A DNA stretch of 22,250 nt, taken from Gemmatimonadota bacterium. Its GTDB lineage: Bacteria > Gemmatimonadota > Gemmatimonadetes > Longimicrobiales > Longimicrobiaceae. The stretch spans positions 1 to 22,250 of the forward strand of contig JAHWJJ010000010.1 of the NCBI GenBank assembly GCA_019348475.1, read 5' to 3'. This document shows, one piece after another, positions 14,541 to 22,032 of the stretch (position 1 is its first letter; every line of letters begins with the position of its first letter). Made by a program: the position numbers and the translations under genes. Below the pieces are notes generated by a model, which did no database searches, was not told where the DNA came from, and saw only the letters and a program-made list of their open reading frames with translations.

Positions 14541-14612
14541 CGCACTTTCGCACTTTCGCACTTTCGCACTCACGCACTCACGCACTCACGCACTCACGCA
14601 CTCACGCACTTT
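14541..14612. repeat. Octamer microsatellite before larC
   Basis: Nine perfect 8-base units: three CGCACTTT, five CGCACTCA, one CGCACTTT. The array ends four bases before the predicted -35 of larC. Two unit types in blocks suggest slippage or unequal crossover. Confidence 0.95.
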
Positions 14613-14616
14613 CGAG

Positions 14617-14645
14617 TTGACTCCGCCCCCGCGCGCGCCTACCTT
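14617..14645 (+). promoter_or_regulatory. Predicted sigma-70-type promoter of larC
   Basis: TTGACT (14617-14622), 17-base spacer, TACCTT (14640-14645). Spacing and -10 are nearly the same as for purN. The leader to the GTG at 14773 would be about 120 bases, GC-rich, without an evident riboswitch. Confidence 0.55.
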
Positions 14646-14772
14646 GCCGCGCCCCTGAAACCACGCGCCGCAGTTCGTTGCTTCCGCCCCGCGCGGCGGC
14701 GAGGAACGTGCGGCGCGGCGCGTGAAGTGACGCGCCGGCCGCGGCCGGCCTGTACCGATCGAGGAACGCGGC

Positions 14773-15945
14773 GTGCGCGGACTGATCTTTGATCCCTTCG
14801 CGGGGATCAGCGGCGACATGACCGTCGCCGCGCTGCTGGACCTGGGCTTGCCGCTGGAATGGCTGCGCTCCTTCGTGGCCGGGCTGGACCTGGGCGACAT
14901 CCGCGTGGACGCGGAGCGCGTGGACCGCAAGGGGATCGCCTGCACGCGGCTGGTGCTGGGGCTGCCGCACGAGCACGCGCACCGGCACCTGCACCACGTG
15001 GTCCGCATCATCGAGGGCACCGGCGTGGCCTCCGAAGTGCGGGACCGCGCCGTACACGCGTTCACGCTACTTGCGGAATGCGAGGCGGCGGTGCACGGTA
15101 CGACGGTGGAGAAGGTGCACTTTCACGAGGTGGGCGCGCTGGACGCCATCGTGGACGTGCTGAGCGCCGTGGCCGGGTGTCACGAGCTGGGCGCGGTCTC
15201 GTTCTACACACGGCCCGTGGCGCTGGGGCGCGGGTGGGTGGACATGGCGCACGGGCACTTTCCCGTCCCCCCGCCCGCGGTGCTCAAGCTGCTGCAGGGC
15301 GTGTCCGTCCGCGACCCGGAGTTCGAGGGCGAGTGCACCACGCCCACGGGCGCCGCGCTCATACAGGCGCTCACCGGCGGCGCGCCGCCCCCGGCCACGG
15401 ACACGCCGGTGGCCAGCGGCTTCGGCGCGGGGACGCGCGACCCGCAGGACCGGCCCAACTGCCTGCGGCTGGTGCTGATCGAGCCGCAGGGCGGGGCCGA
15501 CGAGGGCATCGTCGTCGTTCAGTGCGACGTGGACGACCTTACGCCCGAGTACGTGCCCACCCTGCTTCAGGCGGTGCTGGACGCCGGCGCCGCGGACTGC
15601 AGCGCGCAGCCGCTGGTGATGAAGAAGGGCCGGCCGGGGGTGCGGATCGAGGCGCTGGCCAGCCCCGAGCGGCTGGAGGCGGTGAGCGCCGCGCTGTTTC
15701 GCGGCGGGTCCACCATCGGCCTGCGCTTCTGGGCCGCGGGGCGGCGGGTGCTGCCGCGGCGGATGGAGACGGTGGCGTGGCGGGGCGAGGAGATCCGCGT
15801 AAAGCGCAGCGCCCTTCCCGGCGGGGGCGAGCGGGCCAAGCCCGAGTTCGACGACGTGGCCCGCGCGGCCGCCCGGCTGGGGATGACGCCGCTGGAGGCG
15901 TACCGCGCGCTTCTGGCGGACGGGGTGGCGCGCGAAGGGCGGTAG
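14773..15945 (+). CDS. larC: Nickel-pincer cofactor biosynthesis protein LarC (nickel insertion)
   Basis: A 390-residue LarC, the CTP-dependent protein that inserts nickel into the pincer nucleotide cofactor of lactate racemase and related LarA-family enzymes. The opening DPFAGISGDM (7-16), the His-rich HEHAHRHLHHV (66-76), VHFHEVGALDAIVDVLSA (115-132) and the TTPTGAAL motif (189-196) are family signatures. The second part (about 238-390; VQCDVDDLTPEYVP, then MKKGRPGVRIEAL) is the LarC2 domain. In Lactiplantibacillus the two parts are split and joined by frameshifting; here they form one uninterrupted frame. GTG 14773 follows GAGGAA at 14761-14766. No larA, larB or larE is in the window, so the partner genes lie elsewhere. 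Confidence 0.92.
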   Translation: MRGLIFDPFAGISGDMTVAALLDLGLPLEWLRSFVAGLDLGDIRVDAERVDRKGIACTRLVLGLPHEHAHRHLHHVVRIIEGTGVASEVRDRAVHAFTLLAECEAAVHGTTVEKVHFHEVGALDAIVDVLSAVAGCHELGAVSFYTRPVALGRGWVDMAHGHFPVPPPAVLKLLQGVSVRDPEFEGECTTPTGAALIQALTGGAPPPATDTPVASGFGAGTRDPQDRPNCLRLVLIEPQGGADEGIVVVQCDVDDLTPEYVPTLLQAVLDAGAADCSAQPLVMKKGRPGVRIEALASPERLEAVSAALFRGGSTIGLRFWAAGRRVLPRRMETVAWRGEEIRVKRSALPGGGERAKPEFDDVARAAARLGMTPLEAYRALLADGVAREGR

Positions 15946-16030
15946 CCGCGGCCGCTTGCGCCGGCGGGTGTTCGGCCGTTCCCCGGCGGCGGGGAGCGTG
16001 ATCCTTTTTTCAACCTTACGGAGGATGCTG

Positions 16031-17299
16031 ATGAAGATCGATCGTGGCCTGCTCGGCACGCTGGCCGTGGCGGCCCTGGGCGCCGCGTGTGCCAGCGCCG
16101 GCGGCGCGGGCGCTGGCGCTGGCGGAGGGCCGCGCGTCACCGTGCAGCCGCCCAGCGTGAACTGCGGCGGCGTTCCCCTTGCCACCAACGCGATCGCCGA
16201 CTCGGCGGCGGGGACCCTGGCGCTGATCCAGACGGTGGCGGACAGCGCGCAACCCATGCAGTACGCGCTTGCGCGCCAGCAGGCCGGCCGCGCCATCGCC
16301 GCGGCCCCGGACAACGCATACGGCTACTACCTGGCCGGCCAGGCGGCCATCGGCACGGCCGACTACGCGGACGCCGACGCGCAGTTCCGCCGCGCGGTGG
16401 AGCTGTGCCCGGAGCTGGGCGAGTACGACGTGGACCGCCTGCGCCGCGGCTCGGCGGCGCTGTCGGTGGAGCGCGGAAGCGCGCTCATCCAGGCCGCCGA
16501 CACGGCGGGCGGCATCGCCGCCTACCAGACGGCGCTCAGCCTGGACCCCACCAACTACCCGGCGGAGTTCTACCTGGGGCTGGTGAACTTCCAGCGGCAG
16601 AACACGGACGAGGCGGTGCGCCACTGGCGCCGCGTGGTGCAGATCATCGACGAGCTCCCCGCCGATACGTCGGCGGAGGTGATGGAGGGGCGCACCGAGA
16701 CGCGCGGCAACACGCTGAACGCGCTGGTGCTGGCCAGCGCCCAGTACCTGAACCGGCAGCAGTCGGCCCAGGCCGTGGAGCTGCTGGCGGAGCTCACGCG
16801 CCTTCTGCCCAACAACCCCGAGGCGTGGTACAACTACGCGCTTGCGCTCAACAACCTGCAGCGCTACAACGAGCTGGTGCCGGTGGCGCGGCGGGCGACG
16901 GAAGTCGCCCCGCTCAGCTACGGGGCGTGGATCCTGTACTACAACGCGTTCGCCGGACAGTCGCAGGCAGCCACCCAGGCCGGGCAGACGGCGCAGGCGG
17001 GCGAGCTGGGCCGCCAGGCGCGCCAGGTAAGCCAGCGCAGCGAGTCGCTGCCGGTACAGCTGGAGGGGATCACCATCGACGTGGAGGCCGAGAACACGCT
17101 GGTGCGCGGCACCGCCGTGGGCAGCGGGCCCACCGCGCCGGTGCAGGTGGAGTTCACGCTCCACGGCGCGGACGCCGAGCTGGGCCGGGGCACGGTCACC
17201 ATCACCCCGCCCGCGCGCGACCAGCAGTCCCAGTTCGAACTCACCATCCCGAACGCCGCGCCCGTCCTGGGCGTCACCTACCGCGTCGTCGGCGGCTGA
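16031..17299 (+). CDS. TPR-repeat lipoprotein
   Basis: A 422-residue exported protein. ATG 16031 has GGAGG at 16020-16024. The signal sequence ends in AALGAAC with Cys20 as probable lipidation site, then a Gly/Ala linker. The lipobox is imperfect (Gly at -3), so simple secretion is an alternative. Tetratricopeptide-like helix pairs are visible near residues 97-130 (YGYYLAGQAAIGTADYADAD), 160-205 (AAYQTALSLDPTNYPAEFYL) and 255-305 (AWYNYALALNNLQRYNELVP), typical of protein-protein scaffolds. The C-terminal 70 residues switch to a beta-rich domain (ITIDVEAENTLVRGTAV onwards). Likely an envelope scaffold; partners unknown. It lies 85 bases after larC with no terminator seen, and ends before a strong one. 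Confidence 0.8.
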   Translation: MKIDRGLLGTLAVAALGAACASAGGAGAGAGGGPRVTVQPPSVNCGGVPLATNAIADSAAGTLALIQTVADSAQPMQYALARQQAGRAIAAAPDNAYGYYLAGQAAIGTADYADADAQFRRAVELCPELGEYDVDRLRRGSAALSVERGSALIQAADTAGGIAAYQTALSLDPTNYPAEFYLGLVNFQRQNTDEAVRHWRRVVQIIDELPADTSAEVMEGRTETRGNTLNALVLASAQYLNRQQSAQAVELLAELTRLLPNNPEAWYNYALALNNLQRYNELVPVARRATEVAPLSYGAWILYYNAFAGQSQAATQAGQTAQAGELGRQARQVSQRSESLPVQLEGITIDVEAENTLVRGTAVGSGPTAPVQVEFTLHGADAELGRGTVTITPPARDQQSQFELTIPNAAPVLGVTYRVVGG

Positions 17300-17326
17300 C
17301 GAACGGCGGTTGTGGGGATGGATGAA

Positions 17327-17369
17327 CGGCGGGGCGGGGGATCGGCATCCCTCGCCCCGCCGGTCTTTT
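17327..17369 (+). terminator. Strong Rho-independent terminator after the TPR lipoprotein
   Basis: A 16-base-pair stem (17327-17342 with 17347-17362) broken only by one G-T wobble closes a CGGC tetraloop and is followed by GTCTTTT. It ends the larC/TPR transcript and separates it from pyrD. Confidence 0.9.
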
Positions 17370-17424
17370 CTCCGTGGAGAAGCCCGGGAGCGAATGGAGC
17401 CGGCGTCCGGAGCATGCGGGCGCC

Positions 17425-17453
17425 TTGCCCGCGCGCGGCCCCGGGCCTAAGCT
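17425..17453 (+). promoter_or_regulatory. Predicted sigma-70-type promoter of pyrD
   Basis: TTGCCC (17425-17430), 17-base spacer, TAAGCT (17448-17453). It starts about 95 bases before the pyrD ATG and just after the upstream terminator, where a promoter is required. Confidence 0.45.
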
Positions 17454-17519
17454 TCGCGCCGCGAGCCGGTCCGCACGCGCGCCTCGCGTCCGGCGCCGCA
17501 CACGCCCCGCCGCGCTCCC

Positions 17520-18623
17520 ATGCCGCTCTACGACCTGCTTCGTCCGCTCCTCTTTTCGCTCCCGCCCGAGCCGGCGCACCGCGCGGCGAGCGCGGCGCTG
17601 CACGCGGCCATGCTCACGCCCCCGCAGCGCGCCGCCGCACGTGCGCTGCTGCAGGTGCGGGACCCGGCGCTGGCCGTGGAGCGCTTCGGCATCCGCTTTC
17701 CCAATCCTGTGGGGATGGCGGCGGGGTTCGACAAGGCGGGCGGCTCGTTCAACGCGCTGGGGGCGCTGGGCTTCGGGTTCGTGGAGATCGGCACCGTGAC
17801 GGCGCTGGCGCAGCCCGGGAACCCGGCGCCGCGCCTCTTTCGCCTTCCCGCGGACGCGGCCCTCCTCAACCGGATGGGCTTCAACAACCCCGGCGCCGAC
17901 GCGGTGGCGGCGCGGCTGCGGCGCACGCCGGTCGAGCCGGTGCTGGGCATCAACCTGGGCAAGAGCAAGGCGGCGCCGCTGGAGGACGCCGCCGCCGACT
18001 ACCTGCGCACGCTCGAGCTGCTGGAGCCGTTCGCCGCCTACCTGGCCGTCAACGTAAGCTCGCCCAACACGCCGGGGCTGCGGCAGCTGCAGGACGCCGC
18101 GCCGCTCCGCGAGCTGCTGCGCGCCCTGCGCCTCCGCGCGGCGCAGCTCGCCTCCGCGCGGGGGGGAGCTGCCAGGCCCCTGCTGCTGAAGATCGCCCCC
18201 GACCTCACCGACCCGCAGGTGGAAGAGGCGGCCGCGATCGCGCTGGAGGAGGGGCTCGCCGGGGTGATCGCGACGAACACGACCGTCTCGCGCGCGGGGC
18301 TGCGCACCCCGGCGGCGCAGGTGGAGCGGCTGGGCGCGGGCGGCATCAGCGGCGCCCCCGTGCACCGGCGCGCCGTGGAGGTGGTCTCGCTGGTCTACCG
18401 CACCACGGGCGGACGGCTGCCGGTGGTGGGCGTGGGCGGCATCTTCGGCGCGGACGACGCGTGGCGGATGGTGCGCGCCGGGGCGGGGCTGGTGCAGGTG
18501 TGGACGGGGTTCATCTACCGCGGCTTCGGGATCGCGCGGGAGATCAACCGCGGGCTGCTGCACCGGCTGCGCCGCGAAGGGATGCGGTCGCTGGACCAAG
18601 CCGTGGGGGCGGCGCACCGATGA
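17520..18623 (+). CDS. pyrD: Dihydroorotate dehydrogenase, class 2 (quinone-dependent)
   Basis: Oxidises dihydroorotate to orotate in de novo pyrimidine synthesis, passing electrons to the membrane quinone pool. The 367-residue length and the N-terminal helical extension ([20 protein letters not shown]) mark the membrane-associated class 2. FMN and substrate motifs are intact: [10 protein letters not shown] (65-74), EIGTVT (89-94), NRMGFNNPG (117-125), the catalytic Ser181 in [38 protein letters not shown] and [15 protein letters not shown] 17520 is the conserved start; no Shine-Dalgarno is visible. The TGA overlaps the ATG of the hydrolase by four bases (ATGA), implying co-translation. It is the only pyrimidine gene here. 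Confidence 0.95.
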   Translation: MPLYDLLRPLLFSLPPEPAHRAASAALHAAMLTPPQRAAARALLQVRDPALAVERFGIRFPNPVGMAAGFDKAGGSFNALGALGFGFVEIGTVTALAQPGNPAPRLFRLPADAALLNRMGFNNPGADAVAARLRRTPVEPVLGINLGKSKAAPLEDAAADYLRTLELLEPFAAYLAVNVSSPNTPGLRQLQDAAPLRELLRALRLRAAQLASARGGAARPLLLKIAPDLTDPQVEEAAAIALEEGLAGVIATNTTVSRAGLRTPAAQVERLGAGGISGAPVHRRAVEVVSLVYRTTGGRLPVVGVGGIFGADDAWRMVRAGAGLVQVWTGFIYRGFGIAREINRGLLHRLRREGMRSLDQAVGAAHR

Positions 18624-19720
18624 TCCCCAGCGTGCGCACCGCCCGCTTTCTGCGCGCCTACCTGCGCGGCGGCGCCGGCCCGGTTCGCGAGGAAGAGACG
18701 CACCTCGAGGTGGGGGGTGAGCGGCGCGAGGCCACGCTGTACCTGCCGCACCGCCCCCGCCCGGCGCCCGGCTGGGTGGTGCTGCACGGGCTGACCGTCC
18801 CCGGCCGCCGCCACCGGGCGATGACGCGCTTCGTGCGCTCGCTGGCGGCCTCGGGCGCAGCGGTGCTGGTGCCGGACGTCCCCGCCTGGCGCGAGCTGCG
18901 CCTGGACCTGGACGCGGCGCGCGCGAGCATCGTCGCGGGCGCGCGGCACCTGGCGGGGCGGCCGGAGGTGCGGCCGGGCGGCGTGGGCGCGGTGGGCTTT
19001 TCCTTCGGCGCCACGCACGCCCTGATGGCCGCCGCGGACCCCGAGGTGCAGCGAGACGTGCGCGCGGTGGTTTCGTTCGGCGGATACTGCGACGTGCGCC
19101 GGATGGTGCGGTGCACCTTCACGGGCGAGCACGAGTGGGACGGGGAGGGGCACGCCATCGACCCGGACCCGTACGGCCGGTGGATCCTGGCGGCCAACTT
19201 CCTTACGCAGGTCCCCGGTTTCGAGGGGATGGAGGACGTCCGCGCCGCCGCGCACGCGCTGGCGCTGGAGGCGGGGCGCCGGGGCGTGATGGCGTGGGAG
19301 GCGGAGTTCGACGCGCTGAAGCGCGAGCTCCGCGCCGGCCTTTCTCCCGCGGGAGCGGAGGTGTGGGATCTGCTGGCCCCGCCGACGGGGACGGTTCCGG
19401 CGGACCTGGAGGCGGCCCGCCGGCTGGCGGATGCCATGGCGGAGGCGATGCTGCAGCGCTTTCCCGGGCTGGACCCGCGGCCGCACCTGCCGGCGCTGCG
19501 CGGGCGCATCATCCTCTCCCACGGCCGGGCGGACCGGCTGATCCCCTACACCGAGACGCTGCGGCTGCAGACGCTGCTCCCGCCGGGGGCGCGCCCGTCC
19601 GTCACCATCACCGGCCTGTTCGCCCACTCCGCGCACGCGGGCTGGATGCACCCGCTGGAGCGCGCCCGCGAATCCGCCCAGTTCATCCGCTTGATGAACG
19701 ACGCGCTCTCCGCGGTGTGA
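18620..19720 (+). CDS. Alpha/beta-hydrolase (dienelactone-hydrolase-like)
   Basis: A 366-residue alpha/beta-hydrolase. The strand-loop [10 protein letters not shown] (53-62) forms the oxyanion region, Ser128 in GFSFG is the nucleophile elbow, the Asp in [10 protein letters not shown] (about 305) and a His in FAHSAHAG (336 or 339) complete the triad. A long helical insert (about 190-285) forms a lid. No signal peptide, so cytoplasmic. Substrate is unknown; esters or lactones are usual for the superfamily. ATG 18620 overlaps the pyrD stop as ATGA, so it is translated with pyrD, but a direct pyrimidine role is not implied. It ends at the tail of the antitoxin remnant, which is convergent. Confidence 0.85.
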   Translation: MIPSVRTARFLRAYLRGGAGPVREEETHLEVGGERREATLYLPHRPRPAPGWVVLHGLTVPGRRHRAMTRFVRSLAASGAAVLVPDVPAWRELRLDLDAARASIVAGARHLAGRPEVRPGGVGAVGFSFGATHALMAAADPEVQRDVRAVVSFGGYCDVRRMVRCTFTGEHEWDGEGHAIDPDPYGRWILAANFLTQVPGFEGMEDVRAAAHALALEAGRRGVMAWEAEFDALKRELRAGLSPAGAEVWDLLAPPTGTVPADLEAARRLADAMAEAMLQRFPGLDPRPHLPALRGRIILSHGRADRLIPYTETLRLQTLLPPGARPSVTITGLFAHSAHAGWMHPLERARESAQFIRLMNDALSAV

Positions 19721-20025
19721 TCAGCGGTTGGTCGCCGCCTCAGCCAGCTCGGAAGGCCTTCGGGACGGATGACGAGTGGCCAGGCGTAAGCGGTCACCCA
19801 GAGAACGCTCGATCTCATCCAGGGCATCGTCCAGAGCCGCCGCGTGCGGATTGCGCCGGTGCGCCTCGGAACCCGGAGGAGTTCGCTGCGTTGCTCTTCA
19901 CTCATCGGAAGCCGCTCGGGGCGCAGTGCCGCTTCGGCAGCCACTGTGGCCCAAAGGTCCTCCACGAGCTGGATTCGCTCGGCAAGGCTCAGCTGCAGCA
20001 GATCGGATACAGTGATGGTGTCCAT
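19721..20025 (-). pseudogene. Frameshifted addiction-module antitoxin (TIGR02574-like)
   Basis: From ATG 20025 the frame reads MDTITVSDLLQLSLAERIQL, then VEDLWATVAAE and ERLPMSEEQRSELL, the pattern of the small antitoxins called putative addiction module component. Near 19866-19876 the family pattern jumps frame: the continuation EAHRRNPHAAALDDALDEIE runs in the next frame to a TGA at 19721. One missing base near codon 51-53 would restore a 101-residue protein. No RelE/ParE-type toxin gene is adjacent, so this looks like a decayed orphan, unless the shift is a sequencing error. Convergent with the hydrolase, with no gap. The C-terminal tail is longer than usual for the family (65-80 residues). 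Confidence 0.7.
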
Positions 20026-20109
20026 GCCGAAGCATGATTTCCGAATCGTAGCGGCAGACGACCCCTGTCGTGGACCCATCACCGCCCGCGGCCCGTCAGC
20101 CGACGCACA

Positions 20110-20143
20110 ACGGCCGCCGGGGGCGCGAACCCCCGGCGGCCGT
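20110..20143 (-). terminator. Perfect 14-bp hairpin after the Cys-rich peptide gene
   Basis: ACGGCCGCCGGGGG (20110-20123) and its exact complement (20130-20143) enclose a 6-base loop. It lies 26 bases beyond the minus-strand peptide stop. Only TTGT follows in the minus direction, so it is a likely though T-poor terminator. Confidence 0.6.
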
Positions 20144-20168
20144 GCGTGTCCCGGTCAGGAACGCGCCC

Positions 20169-20318
20169 TCAGCAGGCGTATTCTTCGCAGGTAGCGACGA
20201 TGCACGGGATGCTGCAGTCACGCTCGGTGCAGTCCAGGAGCGCGGCGCCGAAGCGGTCCTCTCCCGCCGTAAACGTCTCCACCTTGAGCTCCGACACGTC
20301 GAGCTTCATCTTGCCCAT
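20169..20318 (-). CDS. Short Cys-rich peptide, candidate RiPP (lanthipeptide-type) precursor
   Basis: A 49-residue frame with GAGG five bases before ATG 20318. The N-terminal 20 residues (MGKMKLDVSELKVETFTAGE) match the leader style KxKLDVxxLxVExF that I know from ribosomal-peptide precursors of Bacteroidota, Myxococcota and Gemmatimonadota, including pinensin-like lanthipeptides. The C-terminal core is Cys-rich: Cys at 30, 35, 39, 44 and 49 (C-x4-C-x3-C-x4-C-x4-C), with Thr31, Ser36 and Thr43 as possible dehydration sites, ending in Cys. Few Ser/Thr are available, so disulfide or other thioether modification is an alternative. No modification enzyme, protease or transporter is in the window: an orphan, or served from elsewhere. 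It is bounded by a hairpin downstream and a divergent gene upstream. Confidence 0.75.
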   Translation of the reverse strand: MGKMKLDVSELKVETFTAGEDRFGAALLDCTERDCSIPCIVATCEEYAC

Positions 20319-20352
20319 CTCTGCCTCACTGTAACGGGGTTCAACGCCGGTG

Positions 20353-20370
20353 CGGGCCGAACGCGGCCCG
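20353..20370. other. Hairpin in the divergent intergenic region
   Basis: CGGGCCG (20353-20359) and CGGCCCG (20364-20370) form a 7-base-pair stem with a 4-base loop between the peptide gene and the glycolipid-binding-like gene. It would be in the leader of one of the two divergent transcripts; role unknown. Confidence 0.35.
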
Positions 20371-20400
20371 ATCCACGTTCCCGGTACACGTCAAAAGTCA

Positions 20401-20409
20401 TGCTACCCT
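20401..20409 (+). promoter_or_regulatory. Possible extended -10 element for the glycolipid-binding-like gene
   Basis: TG-C-TACCCT fits TGnTAnnnT and lies 61 bases before ATG 20470. No -35 match is seen 17 bases upstream. Confidence 0.3.
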
Positions 20410-20469
20410 GGCACCAGCCACCCGGCGCATCCGATAGCCGGCGGGCGCAAATCGTTCCCCGGACGGCAC

Positions 20470-21024
20470 ATGCAAACAGATGTAATTCTCTGGCGGTGGA
20501 TGGACCGCCCGGGCCACGAAGCCGCTCGCGTGGAGCGGGTAGAGGCGGAGTGGCACCTGGCGGGCACCTGCGCCTTCGCGAACGAGGGCGACGCGTGCGG
20601 GCTGAACTACCGGGTGGTGTGCGACGGCGCGTGGCGGACGGTGCGGGCGCGCGTGGAGGGGTGGATCGGCGCACGGACGGTGGCGTGCGAGATCACGGTG
20701 GATGCGGATGGCCGGTGGCGGCTGAACGGCGACGAGGTGCCGGCGGTGGCCGGGTGCGTGGACCTGGACCTGAACTTCTCGCCATCCACCAACCTGCTTC
20801 CCATCCGCCGCCTGGGACTGGAGATCGGAGAAGAGGCGGCCGTGAGCGCGGCGTGGCTGCGTTTCCCCAGCTTTGAGCTGGAGCGGCTGGAGCAGGCGTA
20901 CCGCCGCACAGGCGATCTGTCGTACCGGTACGAGAGCGCGGGCCGCGCGTTCGTCCGCGAGCTCCAGGTGAACGCTGCCGGGCTCGTCACGCGCTACCCG
21001 GACTTCTGGGAAGCCGTCGGATGA
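20470..21024 (+). CDS. Putative glycolipid-binding family protein (PF06475-like)
   Basis: The 184-residue protein has the plan of the family named putative glycolipid-binding (formerly DUF1089): ILWRWMDRPGHEAARVE at the start, RVVCDGAWRTVRARVEGWIG, DGRWRLNGDEVPAVAGCVDL, the hallmark DLNFSPSTNLLPIRRL, AAWLRFPSFELERLEQAYRR, and SYRYESAGRAF with VNAAGLVTRYPDFWEAVG at the end. The fold is beta-rich; the family name rests on limited evidence and the true ligand is not known. ATG 20470 has GGACGG upstream and is where conservation begins. No signal peptide. Its TGA overlaps the ATG of a small membrane-protein gene (ATGA), suggesting coupling. Confidence 0.85.
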   Translation: MQTDVILWRWMDRPGHEAARVERVEAEWHLAGTCAFANEGDACGLNYRVVCDGAWRTVRARVEGWIGARTVACEITVDADGRWRLNGDEVPAVAGCVDLDLNFSPSTNLLPIRRLGLEIGEEAAVSAAWLRFPSFELERLEQAYRRTGDLSYRYESAGRAFVRELQVNAAGLVTRYPDFWEAVG

Positions 21025-21200
21025 GCGGCGCGCGCGATGACCGGCTGCGCTTCATCCTGATCTTCGTCGCGCTGTACGGCTGTATCCTCTTCCTCAACCG
21101 CCCCGATCCCACGCGCACGCAGATGGCCTTCCGCTTCGCGCTGATCGCGATCGGGATCGCGGGGCTGGTGTGGCTGCACGTCCGGACCCGGAGGAGGTAG
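21021..21200 (+). CDS. Small two-TM membrane protein, 59 aa
   Basis: ATG 21021 overlaps the preceding stop as ATGA; TAG ends the frame at 21200. After a charged start (MSGARDDRLR) come a hydrophobic segment at about 10-26 (RFILIFVALYGCILFLN), a polar turn (RPDPTRT), a second segment at about 36-53 (AFRFALIAIGIAGLVWLH) and a basic end (VRTRRR). The positive-inside rule puts both ends in the cytoplasm. No family is recognised. The overlap and clean two-helix pattern make it a credible gene and a possible membrane partner of the upstream protein. Confidence 0.7.
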   Translation: MSGARDDRLRFILIFVALYGCILFLNRPDPTRTQMAFRFALIAIGIAGLVWLHVRTRRR

Positions 21201-21504
21201 CCGGGGGGCGCGCGGCACTTCGTTCAGGGGGTGCTGCCAAACGTCTTCACCGCGTGAAGACCGCCAGGAGTCATCCTGAGTCATCCGGCGCTGCGCGGAC
21301 GCGTGTGGGGATGAAAGCGCAGTTCAACCTCCCCCAGGGGTTTTTGGGGGAGGTGCGAGCCTGAGCGAGCGGAGGGGGCGCGGCAGGGAGCCCGCCACAC
21401 CTGCTGAACGCCCGGCCCGCCATGGCCCCTGCAGAGGCAAGCGCCTGTGTGGCGGCCCCCTCAGGATGCCTGGGGGGCTCCTGGGACTGGCTTCATACCA
21501 GCAG
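21201..21504. other. Intergenic region with two hairpins
   Basis: No convincing gene. ACCTCCCCC (21327-21335) pairs with GGGGGAGGT (21346-21354) around a T-rich loop. GCCCCC-T-CAGG (21455-21465) pairs with CCTG-GGGGGC (21469-21478) with one bulged T, 27 bases beyond the stop of the minus-strand DUF6941-like gene. They may end the two convergent transcripts; neither is followed by a strong T-run in the needed direction. Confidence 0.5.
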
Positions 21505-21909
21505 TCAGTGCGCGTCCGGGTCCTCGATCAGGTAGATGGGGGCAAGGGCCTGCTTCGTTTCGCCGACGGCGAGCTCGAACTCGTAGGCGCCGGCGCGGGG
21601 AAAGATCAGCTGGTCGATGGGGATGGCCATCTGCGTGCGCGCCGGGCGGTGGACGGCGTACTGGTCCTCCACCTGGGTCTGCGCGTTGATTGTGAGCACC
21701 GGGGCGCGGTCCGGGTCCAGCAGGTTGACCGTGAAGTCGATGGAGCCGCGCTCGGTGGCGTCCCACTCGATGGTGGTCACCAGCGTGAGCCCCTCCTGCC
21801 GGGCGGGAAAGCCGCGCGCGTACAGCTCGTGGAAAATGCCGTGCGCGTCCATGCGCCCGTCGTTGCGCAGCTGGGCGTCTTCGGCGATGACGGAGTAGAG
21901 AACTTTCAC
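21505..21909 (-). CDS. DUF6941-like protein, 134 aa
   Basis: GTG 21909 opens VKVLYSVIAEDAQLRNDGRM, followed by DAHGIFHELYARGFPARQ, LTLVTTIEWDA, DFTVNLLDPDRAPVLTIN, and a last strand pair with RAGAYEFELAVGETKQA. This order (N-terminal KVLY strand, GIFHELYA, FPARQ, LLDPDG-like, GAYEFEL) resembles the uncharacterised DUF6941 family as I remember it, a small beta-sandwich of unknown role. No signal or membrane segment. The GTG is the first start of the conserved part; no clear ribosome binding site is visible. Function unknown. It is transcribed in the same direction as hisD, separated from it by repeat-rich DNA. Confidence 0.75.
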   Translation of the reverse strand: MKVLYSVIAEDAQLRNDGRMDAHGIFHELYARGFPARQEGLTLVTTIEWDATERGSIDFTVNLLDPDRAPVLTINAQTQVEDQYAVHRPARTQMAIPIDQLIFPRAGAYEFELAVGETKQALAPIYLIEDPDAH

Positions 21910-21995
21910 GGAAGAGCAGGTTCAAGGGTCAAGGATCAAGTGCCGAGTACCTGGTACCCGAGTACCTACAATGGACCGGGCACTTCGCAGCTGCC

Positions 21996-22030
21996 CACTC
22001 GGCACTCGGCACTCGGCACTCGGCACTGGG
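21996..22030. repeat. Heptamer tandem repeat
   Basis: Four perfect CACTCGG units and one CACTGGG, directly after the hisD stop on the minus strand. Nearby 21940-21970 has a partly inverted and direct repeated version (gtgccgagtacc, ccgagtacc), so the whole gap could fold. Confidence 0.9.
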
Positions 22031-22032
22031 CA

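Noticed and set aside
14541..14612. CRISPR-like array
   Set aside because: Units are 8 bases with no spacers, so it is a simple tandem repeat.
20169..20318. Cys-rich peptide as a zinc-ribbon fragment or leader peptide for attenuation
   Set aside because: Cys spacing (x4, x3, x4, x4) does not give CxxC pairs, and no downstream gene lies on the same strand for attenuation; the RiPP reading fits better.
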